Positions 1 to 7,696 of a DNA stretch of 64,000 nucleotides are shown here, piece by piece (the first letter of the stretch is position 1; every line of letters begins with the position of its first letter). The stretch covers positions 4,216,001-4,280,000 of the forward strand of contig NZ_AP022588.1 of assembly GCF_010731735.1 (NCBI RefSeq), in the 5' to 3' direction. The notes beneath the pieces are model-generated. The model saw only the letters and a list, made by a program, of their open reading frames with translations, was not told the origin of the DNA and made no database searches. The stretch comes from Mycolicibacterium sediminis (GTDB lineage Bacteria; Actinomycetota; Actinomycetes; Mycobacteriales; Mycobacteriaceae). The translations under genes were made by a program, and so were the position numbers.

Positions 1-438
1 GGCGCCGGGAACACCTTTGGACGCCACCATGGAGGTGATGTTGACGATGGCCCCGCCACCACGGCGGATCATCGCGGGAACCGTTGCAGCAACCAGGAAG
101 TAGAGACCACGCACGTTGGTGGCGAACGTGTGACCGAAGTCGCTCTCGTCCTGGTCGACGGTCAGGGCGGCGGGAAATCGTGCCGCATTGTTGACCAGGA
201 TGTCGAGTTCAAGGTCACGGGAGAGCCGGTCCACGCCGGCCGGATCGGCCATGTCGACGGCAACGAACCGGGCGTGCGGTCCGAGTTCGCCCTGCGCATG
301 TTCGCCGCGTTCCCGGTTACGTCCGGTGACGACGACGAAGGCGCCGGCGTCCACCAGTCGACGAGCGGTGGCAAGCCCGATGCCGGCGGTGCCGCCGGTG
401 ACCAGCGCGGTGCGGCCTGCCAGCTCGCCTTCGATCAC
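1..438 (-). CDS. SDR family oxidoreductase, partial at left edge
   Basis: Short-chain dehydrogenase/reductase cut by the left window edge; only the N-terminal 146 residues are visible. The GTG start overlaps the TGA of the preceding gene (GTGA), which fixes the start. Seen: the Rossmann motif TGGTAGIG (residues 14-21), a basic stretch GRNRERG after strand 2 that suggests NADP(H), the VNNAARF strand, and the catalytic-serine strand NITSMVASKG. The Tyr-x3-Lys pair lies outside the window. It is the last visible gene of a five-gene overlapping redox operon read leftwards. Family assignment is firm; the substrate is unknown. Confidence 0.9.
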   Translation of the reverse strand, partial: MIEGELAGRTALVTGGTAGIGLATARRLVDAGAFVVVTGRNRERGEHAQGELGPHARFVAVDMADPAGVDRLSRDLELDILVNNAARFPAALTVDQDESDFGHTFATNVRGLYFLVAATVPAMIRRGGGAIVNITSMVASKGVPGA

Positions 439-1178
439 TGTTGACTCAGCCAATCGACCAGGCGGGTGCTGCCCCGCTCAGCACCGTCGTCGGTGACGAG
501 GCTGTTCTGCTGGACGGGAACGCCGAAATAGGTCGCCTGTGGGTCGACGGTGATGGGCAAATTCTTGCCCTGATGGGTGAAGACGGTGCGGGCCATCTCG
601 GTGAACGGCATCTTCTCCGGCCCGCCGAAATTCAGCACGCCGTGGCGAGGCGCCTCGGCGGCAACCCGCGCGACGAAGCCGGCGACCTCGGCCGCGGCGA
701 CGGGCTGGATAAGCGCATCCGGCGCGCGGACTTCCTTGTCGACCATCAGTGACCCGGCGATGCCTTCGGTGAATTCGTGGAACTGGGTGGCCCGCACGAT
801 GGTGTAGGGCACACCGGAGGTGGCCACTAGCTCCTCCTGCAGGTGTTTGCCGCGTAAGTAGCCGTCGGCCTCGATGCCGTCCACGCCGACAATCGACAGC
901 AGCACGTAGTTCTTCACCTGTGCCGTTTTGGCCTCCGACAGCAGCGTGGTCGCCGAGCCGGTGAAGAATTCCAATGCCGGGCCGGGTTCCAAGCTGGGCG
1001 AATTGAGGACGTCGACGATGACGTCGGCGCCGCCGAACGCGGCCGCCACACCATCGCCCGATAAGGCATCCACCCCTGACGAGCGCGACGCCGCGGCGAC
1101 CTGATGGCCTGCTTCGGAGAGCAATTTCACAACCTGGGAGCCAATCTGTCCGGTGGCGCCCACAACGGTGATCTTCAT
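435..1178 (-). CDS. NmrA-like / atypical SDR NAD(P)-binding protein
   Basis: A 247-residue NAD(P)H-binding protein of the NmrA/atypical-SDR group (QOR2- or YtfG-like size). The nucleotide-binding motif GATGQIG lies at residues 7-13. No canonical Tyr-x3-Lys pair is obvious, as is usual for NmrA types, which act as quinone reductases or redox sensors. The ATG at 1178 overlaps the cupin stop (ATGA) and is preceded by a GAAAGGA ribosome site; longer readings start in Arg/Pro-rich non-coding translation. It is the fourth gene of the redox operon, so a role in quinone or electrophile metabolism is an inference from its neighbours. Confidence 0.88.
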   Translation of the reverse strand: MKITVVGATGQIGSQVVKLLSEAGHQVAAASRSSGVDALSGDGVAAAFGGADVIVDVLNSPSLEPGPALEFFTGSATTLLSEAKTAQVKNYVLLSIVGVDGIEADGYLRGKHLQEELVATSGVPYTIVRATQFHEFTEGIAGSLMVDKEVRAPDALIQPVAAAEVAGFVARVAAEAPRHGVLNFGGPEKMPFTEMARTVFTHQGKNLPITVDPQATYFGVPVQQNSLVTDDGAERGSTRLVDWLSQQ

Positions 1179-1588
1179 CAGTGTCCTTTCGGGATGCGGC
1201 GGTCTTTGCGTTGTTCGAGTTCGGCGTCGTCGACGAGGACGAACATGTCGACGCCCGGTCGGCACAGCATGGTCACCAGGAACCGCAGCGGGACGTCTTC
1301 GCGGTTGTTGCCATCGGAGTAGTGGATGACGTCGCCACCCGGTTCCCAGAAGGCTTCGCCGGCCTTGATGACCCGCGGCGCTTCACCTTCCAGCTCGAAG
1401 AGCATCTCGCCTTCCAGGACGTAGCCGAAGCACGGTCCGCCGGGGTGACGGTGCGGCGGCGCGCCCGCGTCGCCGGGGCCCCATTCGATGATCGCGGTCA
1501 TCGCATCGGCGTCCTGGGGGATGATCGGCGGTGTGACGGACTGGATGACCGTCATGGCCTTCGTGAGCCTTTCCATGACCTCAGACAT
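1178..1588 (-). CDS. cupin domain protein
   Basis: Small single-domain cupin, 136 residues from the ATG at 1588. Motif 1 carries His46-x-His48 in PPHRHPGG followed by a GYVLEGEMLFELEGE strand, so a metal site is likely; motif 2 includes WEPGGDVIHY. Such cupins act as small oxygenases, isomerases or sensors, and the substrate cannot be read here. The ATG at 1588 has AGAAGGG at suitable spacing; GTG at 1597 sits on that ribosome site and ATG at 1576 is a further alternative. The start overlaps the end of the upstream FAD enzyme by 8 bases, in line with coupled translation through the operon. Confidence 0.85.
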   Translation of the reverse strand: MSEVMERLTKAMTVIQSVTPPIIPQDADAMTAIIEWGPGDAGAPPHRHPGGPCFGYVLEGEMLFELEGEAPRVIKAGEAFWEPGGDVIHYSDGNNREDVPLRFLVTMLCRPGVDMFVLVDDAELEQRKDRRIPKGH

Positions 1589-2741
1589 GTGCCGCACCCT
1601 TCTGTAGATTCTTTTGTCTCTTACCGCCTTTGGGCCAGGAGTAGCTACCCGGCTTACGAGCCTCCTTGGTCAAGAACGACACAGTGCCCTTGCACACTTG
1701 CTCTTTGATGGTGGCCGCGAGGCGCCCGCCGAGATGCATCGGCATGGCAACATCATTGAAATGCGACATTTGAATGGTGCCGGCGTGGCGGCCCAGGCTG
1801 ATGCACTGACCCACTGAGGCAGGGTTCAGGTTCGTGGGTTTCTTGCCCTCCAGGCGGGCCAGGAGGGTGTCGGCGGCGTGTGAGGCCAGCGGCATGGCGA
1901 GCTGGCAGCTCATCCGCAACGGCACACCCGACGGGGAGGCGGCGTCGCCGGCGGCGATGATCGAGGAATCATCGACGCTGGTGAGGGTCTCGTCGGTGAG
2001 CAGCCGGCCGAGCCGGTCAGTGGTCAGGCCGCTCGCGGCGGCAAGGTTCGGTACACCGAAACCAGCTGTCCACACCGTCGCTGCACTGGGCAAGTCTGTG
2101 CCGTCGCGCAACGTGATTCGATCCGCGTGCACCTGGGTGACGGTGGCGTTCTCTACCACGTTGACGCCCAGCATCTTCAGGCGTTTCGCCACCGAGCGGC
2201 GGCCCCCCTTTGCCAGCGACGGGCCCAAGGCACCGGTGACCAGGGTGACGCGTCGGCCGGCCTCGGCGAACTCAGACGCCGCTTCAATCCCGGTCAGACC
2301 TCCGCCGACGACGACGATGGGCGCCTGCAACGGGACATCCGACAGGCGTTGTGTAAGCCGTTGCGCCGCTTCATATTCACCAAGAGGGACGGCGTGGTCG
2401 CGGGCACCGGGCACCGCATCGGGCAGCGGTGCGGTGCTGCCGACGGCATATACCAGGTAGTCGTAGCCCATCGTGGCTCCCGAAGCCAGGTGCAGTTGAC
2501 GGCTGGCGGCGTCGATGCGCGTGGCGGAGTCGACCACCAGCTTGGCGCGGTCGGTCAGCACCGTCGCGTAGTCCTGCACGGCGTCGTCATTGCCGGCCAC
2601 CAACTGGTGTAGACGAATTCGCTCGACGAAGTGCGGCCGAGGGTTGACCATGACGATGTCGGTATCGGAACGCTGGCTCAGCCGGTTGGCGGCCAGGACG
2701 CCGGCGTATCCGCCGCCGACGACTACAACGGTGGTGGTCAC
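1581..2741 (-). CDS. NDH-2-like FAD/NAD(P)-dependent oxidoreductase
   Basis: A 386-residue two-dinucleotide-binding flavoprotein of the type II NADH dehydrogenase/AIF-like family. FAD motif GGGYAG lies at residues 9-14, the NAD(P) motif GGGLTGIE in the middle, and a TIIAAGDAA-type C-terminal FAD motif (SIIAAGDAASPSG) follows. No membrane segment and no CxxC disulfide are visible, so it is not a disulfide reductase. GTG start at 2741 overlaps the TGA of the upstream paralogue (GTGA). Having two related enzymes side by side suggests duplication within the operon. The electron acceptor is probably a quinone; this is inferred from the family. Confidence 0.9.
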   Translation of the reverse strand: MTTTVVVVGGGYAGVLAANRLSQRSDTDIVMVNPRPHFVERIRLHQLVAGNDDAVQDYATVLTDRAKLVVDSATRIDAASRQLHLASGATMGYDYLVYAVGSTAPLPDAVPGARDHAVPLGEYEAAQRLTQRLSDVPLQAPIVVVGGGLTGIEAASEFAEAGRRVTLVTGALGPSLAKGGRRSVAKRLKMLGVNVVENATVTQVHADRITLRDGTDLPSAATVWTAGFGVPNLAAASGLTTDRLGRLLTDETLTSVDDSSIIAAGDAASPSGVPLRMSCQLAMPLASHAADTLLARLEGKKPTNLNPASVGQCISLGRHAGTIQMSHFNDVAMPMHLGGRLAATIKEQVCKGTVSFLTKEARKPGSYSWPKGGKRQKNLQKGAAHV

Positions 2742-3937
2742 GAGATCTCCTGTGCGTAGGCGCTGTTACTGAAATGGCCGGCCTTCGCGAGCAGCGCGTC
2801 AGCCGAGTCGGTGGGTGGGTAGATCCATTGAGTGTTGATGGCGTGCTTGATCGCTTTGGCTTCGGAGCCTTCCTTGTCGACTGTGCGTTCCCAGCCCACC
2901 GTCGTCAACGCCCCGGCGGCGCCGAGATCGATGCAGTTGCTGTATGGGTCCGCAGTGAACGGAAGCATCGGCAAACCGAGCAGATCCGCGGCGACGTTGT
3001 GGCCCGCGTACTTACCCATCGGCTGCGCGTGTTGACAGCTCTGGATGGTCGGGTGGCCGCCATCGGCAACGGCGGCAGCGGTGTCGCCGGCAGCGTAGAC
3101 GGTGGGTGTCACGCGCAGGTACTCGTCTACCAGCAGGCGGCCGAACCGGTCACGTTCGGCTGGGATCTGTGTCGTCAGCGGGCTGGCGGACATGCCGACG
3201 GTCCAGATCAGCGTCGCGGCTGGGATGACCTCACCATCGTCCAGAGTCACCTGTGTCTCGGTGGCCGAGGCGACGGTGCGGCCCAGGCGTCGCTCGAAAC
3301 ACAGCGTGTCGAGAGCGTCAACGATGACGGGGCGCGGAACATCTCCCAGCTCAGGACCCAAAACCTTGGCGCGCTCCACCAAGATCACCCGAACTTCCTG
3401 GCCTGCCGCCACATCGCGTAACCGTCCGACGAGTTCCGTGGCGATCTCCAGTCCTGTGAAACCGGCACCGACCACGACCGCCGTATACCGAGCTCGTGGT
3501 GGCAGCTGCGACACATGGTGCAAATGGATGTCAAGTGCGACCGCGGCGTTGAGAGTGTCGATGTTGAATGCGTGCGCGGCGCCGGGGAAAGCAGGCCGCT
3601 TCAGCTGGCTTCCTGTGGCCAGCACCAGCCGGTCATAAGATGCTGTCACCAACACGCCATCGGCGCCGTGGGCCATCACAGTCTGGGAGGCGGCGTCGAT
3701 GGACTCCACCCGTGCGTTGAGGCGCTCGACACCGATAGGGTTAAGCAGCCGATCCAGGTCGATCCGCATCTTGTCCGGATTGCGTTCGTAAAGTCGCGGC
3801 CGGATCACCATGTCATCACCGGCGCTGATCAGCCGCACCCGCAACCTATCGCTGCCCGCTGATCGGGCCAGCCGCACCGCACTTGCCGCACTCCACACTC
3901 CCGCGAAGCCGCCGCCAAGTATCAGAGCGTCCTTCAT
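2738..3937 (-). CDS. NDH-2-like FAD/NAD(P)-dependent oxidoreductase, first gene of operon
   Basis: A 399-residue flavoprotein related to its downstream neighbour. It has GGGFAG at residues 8-13 for FAD, VVVGAGFTGLE for the pyridine nucleotide, and VYAAGDTAA near the C-terminus. The ATG at 3937 follows AGAAGGG; the longer frame upstream translates intergenic DNA and was discarded. As first gene it should carry the operon promoter, and a perfect 12-bp palindrome lies 39-50 bases upstream of the start. Substrate specificity is unknown; NADH:quinone or NADH:small-electrophile reduction is the family expectation. Confidence 0.9.
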   Translation of the reverse strand: MKDALILGGGFAGVWSAASAVRLARSAGSDRLRVRLISAGDDMVIRPRLYERNPDKMRIDLDRLLNPIGVERLNARVESIDAASQTVMAHGADGVLVTASYDRLVLATGSQLKRPAFPGAAHAFNIDTLNAAVALDIHLHHVSQLPPRARYTAVVVGAGFTGLEIATELVGRLRDVAAGQEVRVILVERAKVLGPELGDVPRPVIVDALDTLCFERRLGRTVASATETQVTLDDGEVIPAATLIWTVGMSASPLTTQIPAERDRFGRLLVDEYLRVTPTVYAAGDTAAAVADGGHPTIQSCQHAQPMGKYAGHNVAADLLGLPMLPFTADPYSNCIDLGAAGALTTVGWERTVDKEGSEAKAIKHAINTQWIYPPTDSADALLAKAGHFSNSAYAQEIS

Positions 3938-4316
3938 GACCGCCGTGCCCTTCTGTCTCATGTGATGTCTTGACAGTTGCATGCAACGAGGTGCCAAGGA
4001 CCACGCAAATCCCGTAGTCCACGAGAGGGCTACGTGGTTGCCCCGGGTTTGGCGACGTGCGGGCCTGCTCGACCACCGCGGCAACTACCGTGTTCTTCGG
4101 CACCGCCACGCCTACTGGCACGGCAGCATTTTCGACGAGCAAATGGCCGCGACACTCCACATCGTCGTGTGACGGAAGCTTGAGTAGGCGGTTTGGTAGG
4201 GCGAACTGGGCCGGCGGGAGTAGTGCTGGTGACGATGCGGCCGCCAAGGCGGACGTGCTCGTCTCGATATAGCCCACGCTGGAACACATCTGCACAGAAT
4301 GGCGTTCGTAGAACCC
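3938..4316. other. divergent intergenic region, no gene recognised
   Basis: This 379-base stretch separates the leftward redox operon from the rightward SDR gene. Short open frames occur on both strands but none has a convincing ribosome site, family motif or coding character. The only clear structure is the palindrome at 3976-3987. Promoters for both directions should lie here. Confidence 0.6.
3976..3987. promoter_or_regulatory. perfect 12-bp palindrome, candidate operator of redox operon
   Basis: GTTGCATGCAAC is a perfect dyad located 39-50 bases upstream of the ATG at 3937, a typical repressor position. Palindromes of this length and TTGCA-centred form are often bound by MarR-type regulators that sense quinones or electrophiles, which would suit the downstream genes. 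No such regulator is encoded nearby, so the assignment is an inference. Confidence 0.5.
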
Positions 4317-5258
4317 ATGACCACGACCACCGACCTCATCACCACACCGTTCGACGCCACCTCCACCGCCGCGGAAGTGATCGCCGACGTCGACCTGCGC
4401 GGCGCGCGCGCGATCGTCACCGGCGCCGCGTCCGGTATCGGCATCGAAACCGCGCGCGCCCTGGCCTCCGCCGGTGCGACCGTCACCCTCGCCGTGCGCA
4501 ACACCGCCGCCGGGGAGAAGGTCGCCGCCGACATCGGCGGATCCACCACCGTCGCCCCGCTAGACCTCTCCGATCCGGCCAGCGTGACCGCGTTCGTCCG
4601 CGCCTGGCACGGGCCGCTGCACATCCTGGTCAACAACGCCGGAGTCATGGCCATCCAAGACCTGCAGATTTCGGCAAGTGGACACGAAATGCAGTTCGCC
4701 ACCAACCATCTCGGCCACTTCGCCCTCGCCACCGGCCTACACGCCGCGCTGGCCGCCGCCGACGGAGCCCGCGTGGTCTCGGTCAGCTCCAGCGGACACC
4801 TGCGCTCCCCGGTCATCTTCGACGACATCGACTACCGATTCCGCGAATACGACCCCTTCAGCGCCTACGGCCAATCCAAGACCGCGAATGTCCTGTTCGC
4901 CGTCGGCGTCACCCAACGCTGGGCCCGGGACGGCATCACCGCCAACGCACTCATGCCCGGCGGCATCATGACCGCCCTGCAACGCCACCTCGGGAAGGAC
5001 TTTCAAGACGGCGCCGACGAACGCTTCCGCCGTGCCGGCAGCCGCGTCAAGACCCCCGAACAGGGGGCAGCCACCTCGGTCCTGCTGGCCGCATCCCCGC
5101 ACGTCGCCGGGGTCAGTGGCCGCTACTTCGAGGACTGCCGTGAAGCTGCCGTCGTCGACCACCGCGACGAATTCGGCATCACCGGCGTCGCGCCCTACGC
5201 CCTCGACGAAGACAACGCCGAACGGCTCTGGGACCTGTCGCTGCGCCTGACCGCGTAG
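4317..5258 (+). CDS. SDR family oxidoreductase
   Basis: Classical-type short-chain dehydrogenase of 313 residues with a 28-residue N-terminal lead before the Rossmann fold. VTGAASGIG binds the cofactor, VNNAGVM follows strand 4, VSSSGH carries the catalytic serine, and YGQSKTA carries the Tyr-x3-Lys pair. The length and the FREYDPFSAYGQSKTA region resemble retinol dehydrogenase/WWOX-like SDRs of actinobacteria. ATG at 4317 is preferred; an in-frame ATG at 4299 would add six residues and neither has a strong ribosome site. A PPOX gene follows 26 bases downstream, probably co-transcribed. Substrate unknown. Confidence 0.9.
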   Translation: MTTTTDLITTPFDATSTAAEVIADVDLRGARAIVTGAASGIGIETARALASAGATVTLAVRNTAAGEKVAADIGGSTTVAPLDLSDPASVTAFVRAWHGPLHILVNNAGVMAIQDLQISASGHEMQFATNHLGHFALATGLHAALAAADGARVVSVSSSGHLRSPVIFDDIDYRFREYDPFSAYGQSKTANVLFAVGVTQRWARDGITANALMPGGIMTALQRHLGKDFQDGADERFRRAGSRVKTPEQGAATSVLLAASPHVAGVSGRYFEDCREAAVVDHRDEFGITGVAPYALDEDNAERLWDLSLRLTA

Positions 5259-5284
5259 CACCTGACGCCCGAAAGGACCGCACA

Positions 5285-5714
5285 ATGAGCGCTGACCCCC
5301 AGATCACTCCCGAGGTCGAGCGATTCCTCTCCGAAGGCACCCGCACCGGCATGCTCGCCTACACCGCCACCGACGGACGACCCCTCGTAGCGCCGGTCTG
5401 GTTCATCATCGGCAACGGCGAAATCGTGCTCATGACAGGCAAGACCTCAGCCAAAGGACGGGCTCTGACCCGCGATCCCCGCGCCACGCTCTGCGTCGAC
5501 GAACCGCACGCGCCCTACGGGTTCGTCCAAATCCAAGGAATCGCGGTCCTTTCCGAAGACCCCCGAACTGCTCGACATCGCAACACGGGCCGGCGGCCGC
5601 TACATGGGCGCCGAGCGAGCCGACGAATTCGGACGCCGCAACGGCGTGCCCGGAGAACTTGTCGTCCGGATCCATCCGAACAAAGTCACGGCAGCCTTCA
5701 ACATCGTCGAATAA
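5285..5714 (+). pseudogene. PPOX-class (pyridoxamine oxidase-like, F420-type) flavoprotein gene with frameshift
   Basis: The first 92 residues match a PPOX-class split-barrel protein of the F420-dependent type (TATDGRPLVAPVWFIIGNGEIVLMTG, shown only in part: DGRPLVAPVWF, GKTSAKGRAL, RATLCVDEP). Reading then breaks at a run of five C at 5560-5564. Dropping one C restores a normal C-terminus (ELLDIATRAGGRYMG, GVPGELVVRIHP, KVTAAFNIVE) ending at TAA 5712-5714, for a total of about 142 residues, the usual family length. Left unrepaired, the frame runs on into Arg-rich translation to 5785. It is either a recent inactivating indel or a sequence error in the homopolymer. Confidence 0.8.
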
Positions 5715-6245
5715 CACCTAGCCCTGTTGAACTGCTCGGTGCTGAACGGGTCCATGTAGTGGCGGGGTTGAGGACGACCCATTGATTCGGTACGCCAAGA
5801 CGGTTGCCTTGGCGACGCAATCGAGGTGAACGGATTTGTGAACGAAACCGTGCGCAACGGGGCCGACCGCTTCGACACGGCGTGACACACGAGACGCCAA
5901 ATCGCGGCCGACCTGCACTTTAGCGACGTAGATAGACGTGCAAGACCGCAACCGGCCGGCTCATAACCCAGCGATGGCAGCGGCAATCGTCCGCGCGGGC
6001 GTCGTGCGGGTCCTGGCAAACACATCAGTTGACTACCGCAGCCCTGTCGGTGGAATCGTTACAGAGAGAAGTTGAAGGCGACAGGGCTCGGCCGGTTCCA
6101 CCATGACGATCCGCTGCCCGTTGTCCCCCCAGTGTCCCAAGACATGCGTAAACAGACCGGACAGACGGGAACAGGTGAGACGCGGAGAGCAGTTGACCAG
6201 CATGAATCAGGACAATGGAGACAACCCCTTCACATCCGCTGCTTC
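5715..6245. other. gene-free region next to tRNA fragment
   Basis: About 530 bases with no supportable gene. Open frames on both strands are short and lack family motifs, and no integrase or excisionase remnant could be recognised. It contains a spaced inverted repeat (6040-6049 and 6079-6088) and ends at a truncated tRNA sequence. By eye it is less GC-rich than the flanking genes. It is probably the end of an integrated element or decayed junction DNA. Confidence 0.55.
6040..6088. repeat. spaced inverted repeat AGCCCTGTCG / CGACAGGGCT
   Basis: AGCCCTGTCG at 6040-6049 recurs inverted at 6079-6088 with a 29-base spacer. It lies about 160 bases before the tRNA-Pro fragment, where integrase arm sites or a transcription terminator could sit. 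No U-tract follows. The function is not known. Confidence 0.4.
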
Positions 6246-6289
6246 CCTGGGGGTCAAGTGGTCGCAGGTTCAAATCCTGTCAGCCCGAC
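6246..6289 (+). other. 3' fragment of tRNA-Pro(GGG), candidate attachment site remnant
   Basis: The sequence runs from the anticodon loop (CTGGGGGTCAAG) through the variable loop and T-arm (GCAGGTTCAAATCCTGT) to the 3' acceptor strand CAGCCCG plus discriminator A, then C. It matches the 3' half of an actinobacterial tRNA-Pro with GGG anticodon, but no D-arm or 5' acceptor strand (expected CGGGCTG) precedes it. Truncation at the anticodon loop is the classic footprint of tyrosine-integrase insertion into a tRNA gene. The original terminator still follows on the right, so the element should extend leftwards. Confidence 0.7.
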
Positions 6290-6296
6290 AGCGAAA

Positions 6297-6330
6297 AACC
6301 CGCTTCGACCAGTGTCGGAGCGGGTTTCTT
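6297..6330 (+). terminator. intrinsic terminator after tRNA-Pro fragment
   Basis: A 13-bp stem with one G-U pair (AACCCGCTTCGAC / GTCGGAGCGGGTT), a 4-base CAGT loop, and a TTTCTT tract. It stands 7 bases after the tRNA 3' end, where native tRNA terminators are found, supporting the view that chromosomal sequence resumes here. Confidence 0.85.
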
Positions 6331-6399
6331 CTGTTCTGGTTAGAGCGTCTTCCGTGGGCCAACCCGATGAGAATCGTCCGCCGGTGCAGTCTGATCGGC

Positions 6400-6966
6400 A
6401 TGGGCAGACTCATCTATGGCTTGAACGTCTCGGTGGACGGCTACATCGCGGACGCACGAGGCAACATCGACTGGTCCGATCCGAGCGAGGAACTGCACGA
6501 GTACTGGAACGACTTCGAACGCGAGACCGCCGTGTCGTTGTACGGCCGGCGACTGTACGACCTGATGTCCGCCTACTGGCCGACGGCCGACCACGCTCCG
6601 GACGCCACCCCCTTCATCAGGGACTTCGCCCGCACCTGGCGCGAGATGCCCAAGGTCGTGTTCTCGCGCACCCTGGAGTCGGTCGACTGGAACTCCCGGC
6701 TGGAACGCGGCGACCCCGTCGAGGTGGTCGCGAAGCTGAAGGCCGAGACCGAAGGCCAGATGGAGATCGCCGGAGCCACCTTGGCCGCGCCGATCGTGCG
6801 AGCCGGTCTGGTCGACGAGTACCGGCTGGTGATCGCGCCCACCGCCGTGGGCGGCGGCACACCGTTCTTCCCGACATTGCCGTCGTGGGTGTCGCTGCGA
6901 CTGCTGGAGAACCGCACCTTCCCGGGCGGCGCGGTCCTGCTGCGCTACGAGGCGACCCACGACTGA
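6400..6966 (+). CDS. dihydrofolate reductase family protein (RibD C-terminal-like)
   Basis: A 188-residue protein of the RibD-C/DHFR-like reductase superfamily. It opens with LIYGLNVSVDGYIAD, the typical first strand and substrate loop, followed by LYGRRLYDLMSAYWP, the KVVFSRTLESVDWNSRL strand and, near the end, DEYRLVIAPTAVGGGTPFF, which forms the NADPH-side GGG loop. Such stand-alone proteins are common in actinobacteria and their substrates are mostly unknown. ATG 6400 is chosen because homologous sequence begins there; upstream in-frame starts would read through the tRNA fragment and its terminator, which is not credible. Confidence 0.87.
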   Translation: MGRLIYGLNVSVDGYIADARGNIDWSDPSEELHEYWNDFERETAVSLYGRRLYDLMSAYWPTADHAPDATPFIRDFARTWREMPKVVFSRTLESVDWNSRLERGDPVEVVAKLKAETEGQMEIAGATLAAPIVRAGLVDEYRLVIAPTAVGGGTPFFPTLPSWVSLRLLENRTFPGGAVLLRYEATHD

Positions 6967-7012
6967 ACGGGTCCGGGTTTAGCGGTCGTGCGTTGTGGGG
7001 CACTGTGCAGGT

Positions 7013-7477
7013 ATGAGCAACGACGGAAGAGTGACCGTAGAACGAACCATCGACGCGCCGGTCGACGCGCTCTTCGACATCCTGTCCAATCCGCAGCGCC
7101 ACCAGGAACTAGACGGTTCCGGCTTCATCCGCAGTGTCGATCACGCCGATCGCATTCAGGAGGTGGGGCAGAAGTTCACCATGAACATGCAGGGCGACCA
7201 CATGGACGGTGAATACAAGACCGACAACCACGTCTCCGGGTACGCGAAGGACAAACTGCTGGCCTGGAAGACCGCACCCGAGGGCGCTGAACCGCCCGGG
7301 TGGGAGTGGTTGTGGGAGTTGGAATCTCAGGGACCCAAGGAGACGCTGGTGCGTCACACCTACGATTGGTCCAAGGTCACCGACAAGAAACTGCTCGAGA
7401 AGCTCAAGTTCCCGCTGATCACCGAGGACCAACTGAACGACACGTTGGCACGACTCGCGACCGCGTCCTCGTCCTGA
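7013..7477 (+). CDS. SRPBCC (START-like) family protein
   Basis: A 154-residue polyketide-cyclase/START-type helix-grip protein. It begins with RVTVERTIDAPVDALFDILSNP, the standard first strand and helices, then the MDGEYKTDNHV and LLAWKTAP strands, and ends with a long C-terminal helix region. These small proteins bind hydrophobic ligands in a cavity; no ligand can be inferred. ATG 7013 is preferred over an upstream start at 6995 because it begins right at the conserved N-terminus. It is followed by a hairpin at 7503-7526, so it is probably a single-gene unit. Confidence 0.85.
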   Translation: MSNDGRVTVERTIDAPVDALFDILSNPQRHQELDGSGFIRSVDHADRIQEVGQKFTMNMQGDHMDGEYKTDNHVSGYAKDKLLAWKTAPEGAEPPGWEWLWELESQGPKETLVRHTYDWSKVTDKKLLEKLKFPLITEDQLNDTLARLATASSS

Positions 7478-7502
7478 CCTGAAAGCCCACTGACCCGCCG
7501 GA

Positions 7503-7526
7503 GGGTCGTCGGAAGCACGACGGCCC
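7503..7526 (+). terminator. hairpin after SRPBCC gene
   Basis: GGGTCGTCG and CGACGGCCC pair over nine positions (one G-U) around a GAAGCA loop, 25 bases after the stop. No U-tract follows, as is usual for mycobacterial terminators. Confidence 0.45.
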
Positions 7527-7696
7527 GCCGACGGGTCGTTTCATGCCGGGGAGCAGGCGCGTGGGGGCGAAGTCCACTGGTACGTCGGGGCGACGCCGAG
7601 AGACGAGCGTTCCATCGAGTACGAACGCGAGCGATCCGTGTCCGTCGCCACGCTGCGGCACACCGTCGAATAGCCTCGGAGGTGGACAGGAGCCCC

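Noticed and set aside
3846-4295. 149-residue minus-strand frame and 63/71-residue plus-strand frames in the divergent region
   Set aside because: No ribosome site, no family motif, and overlap with the real FAD gene start and the palindrome.
6174-6289. Complete tRNA gene
   Set aside because: No D-arm or matching 5' acceptor strand is present before the anticodon loop, so only a 3' fragment is supported.
6103-6399. Upstream extension of the RibD/DHFR-like gene
   Set aside because: It would run through the tRNA fragment and a strong terminator.
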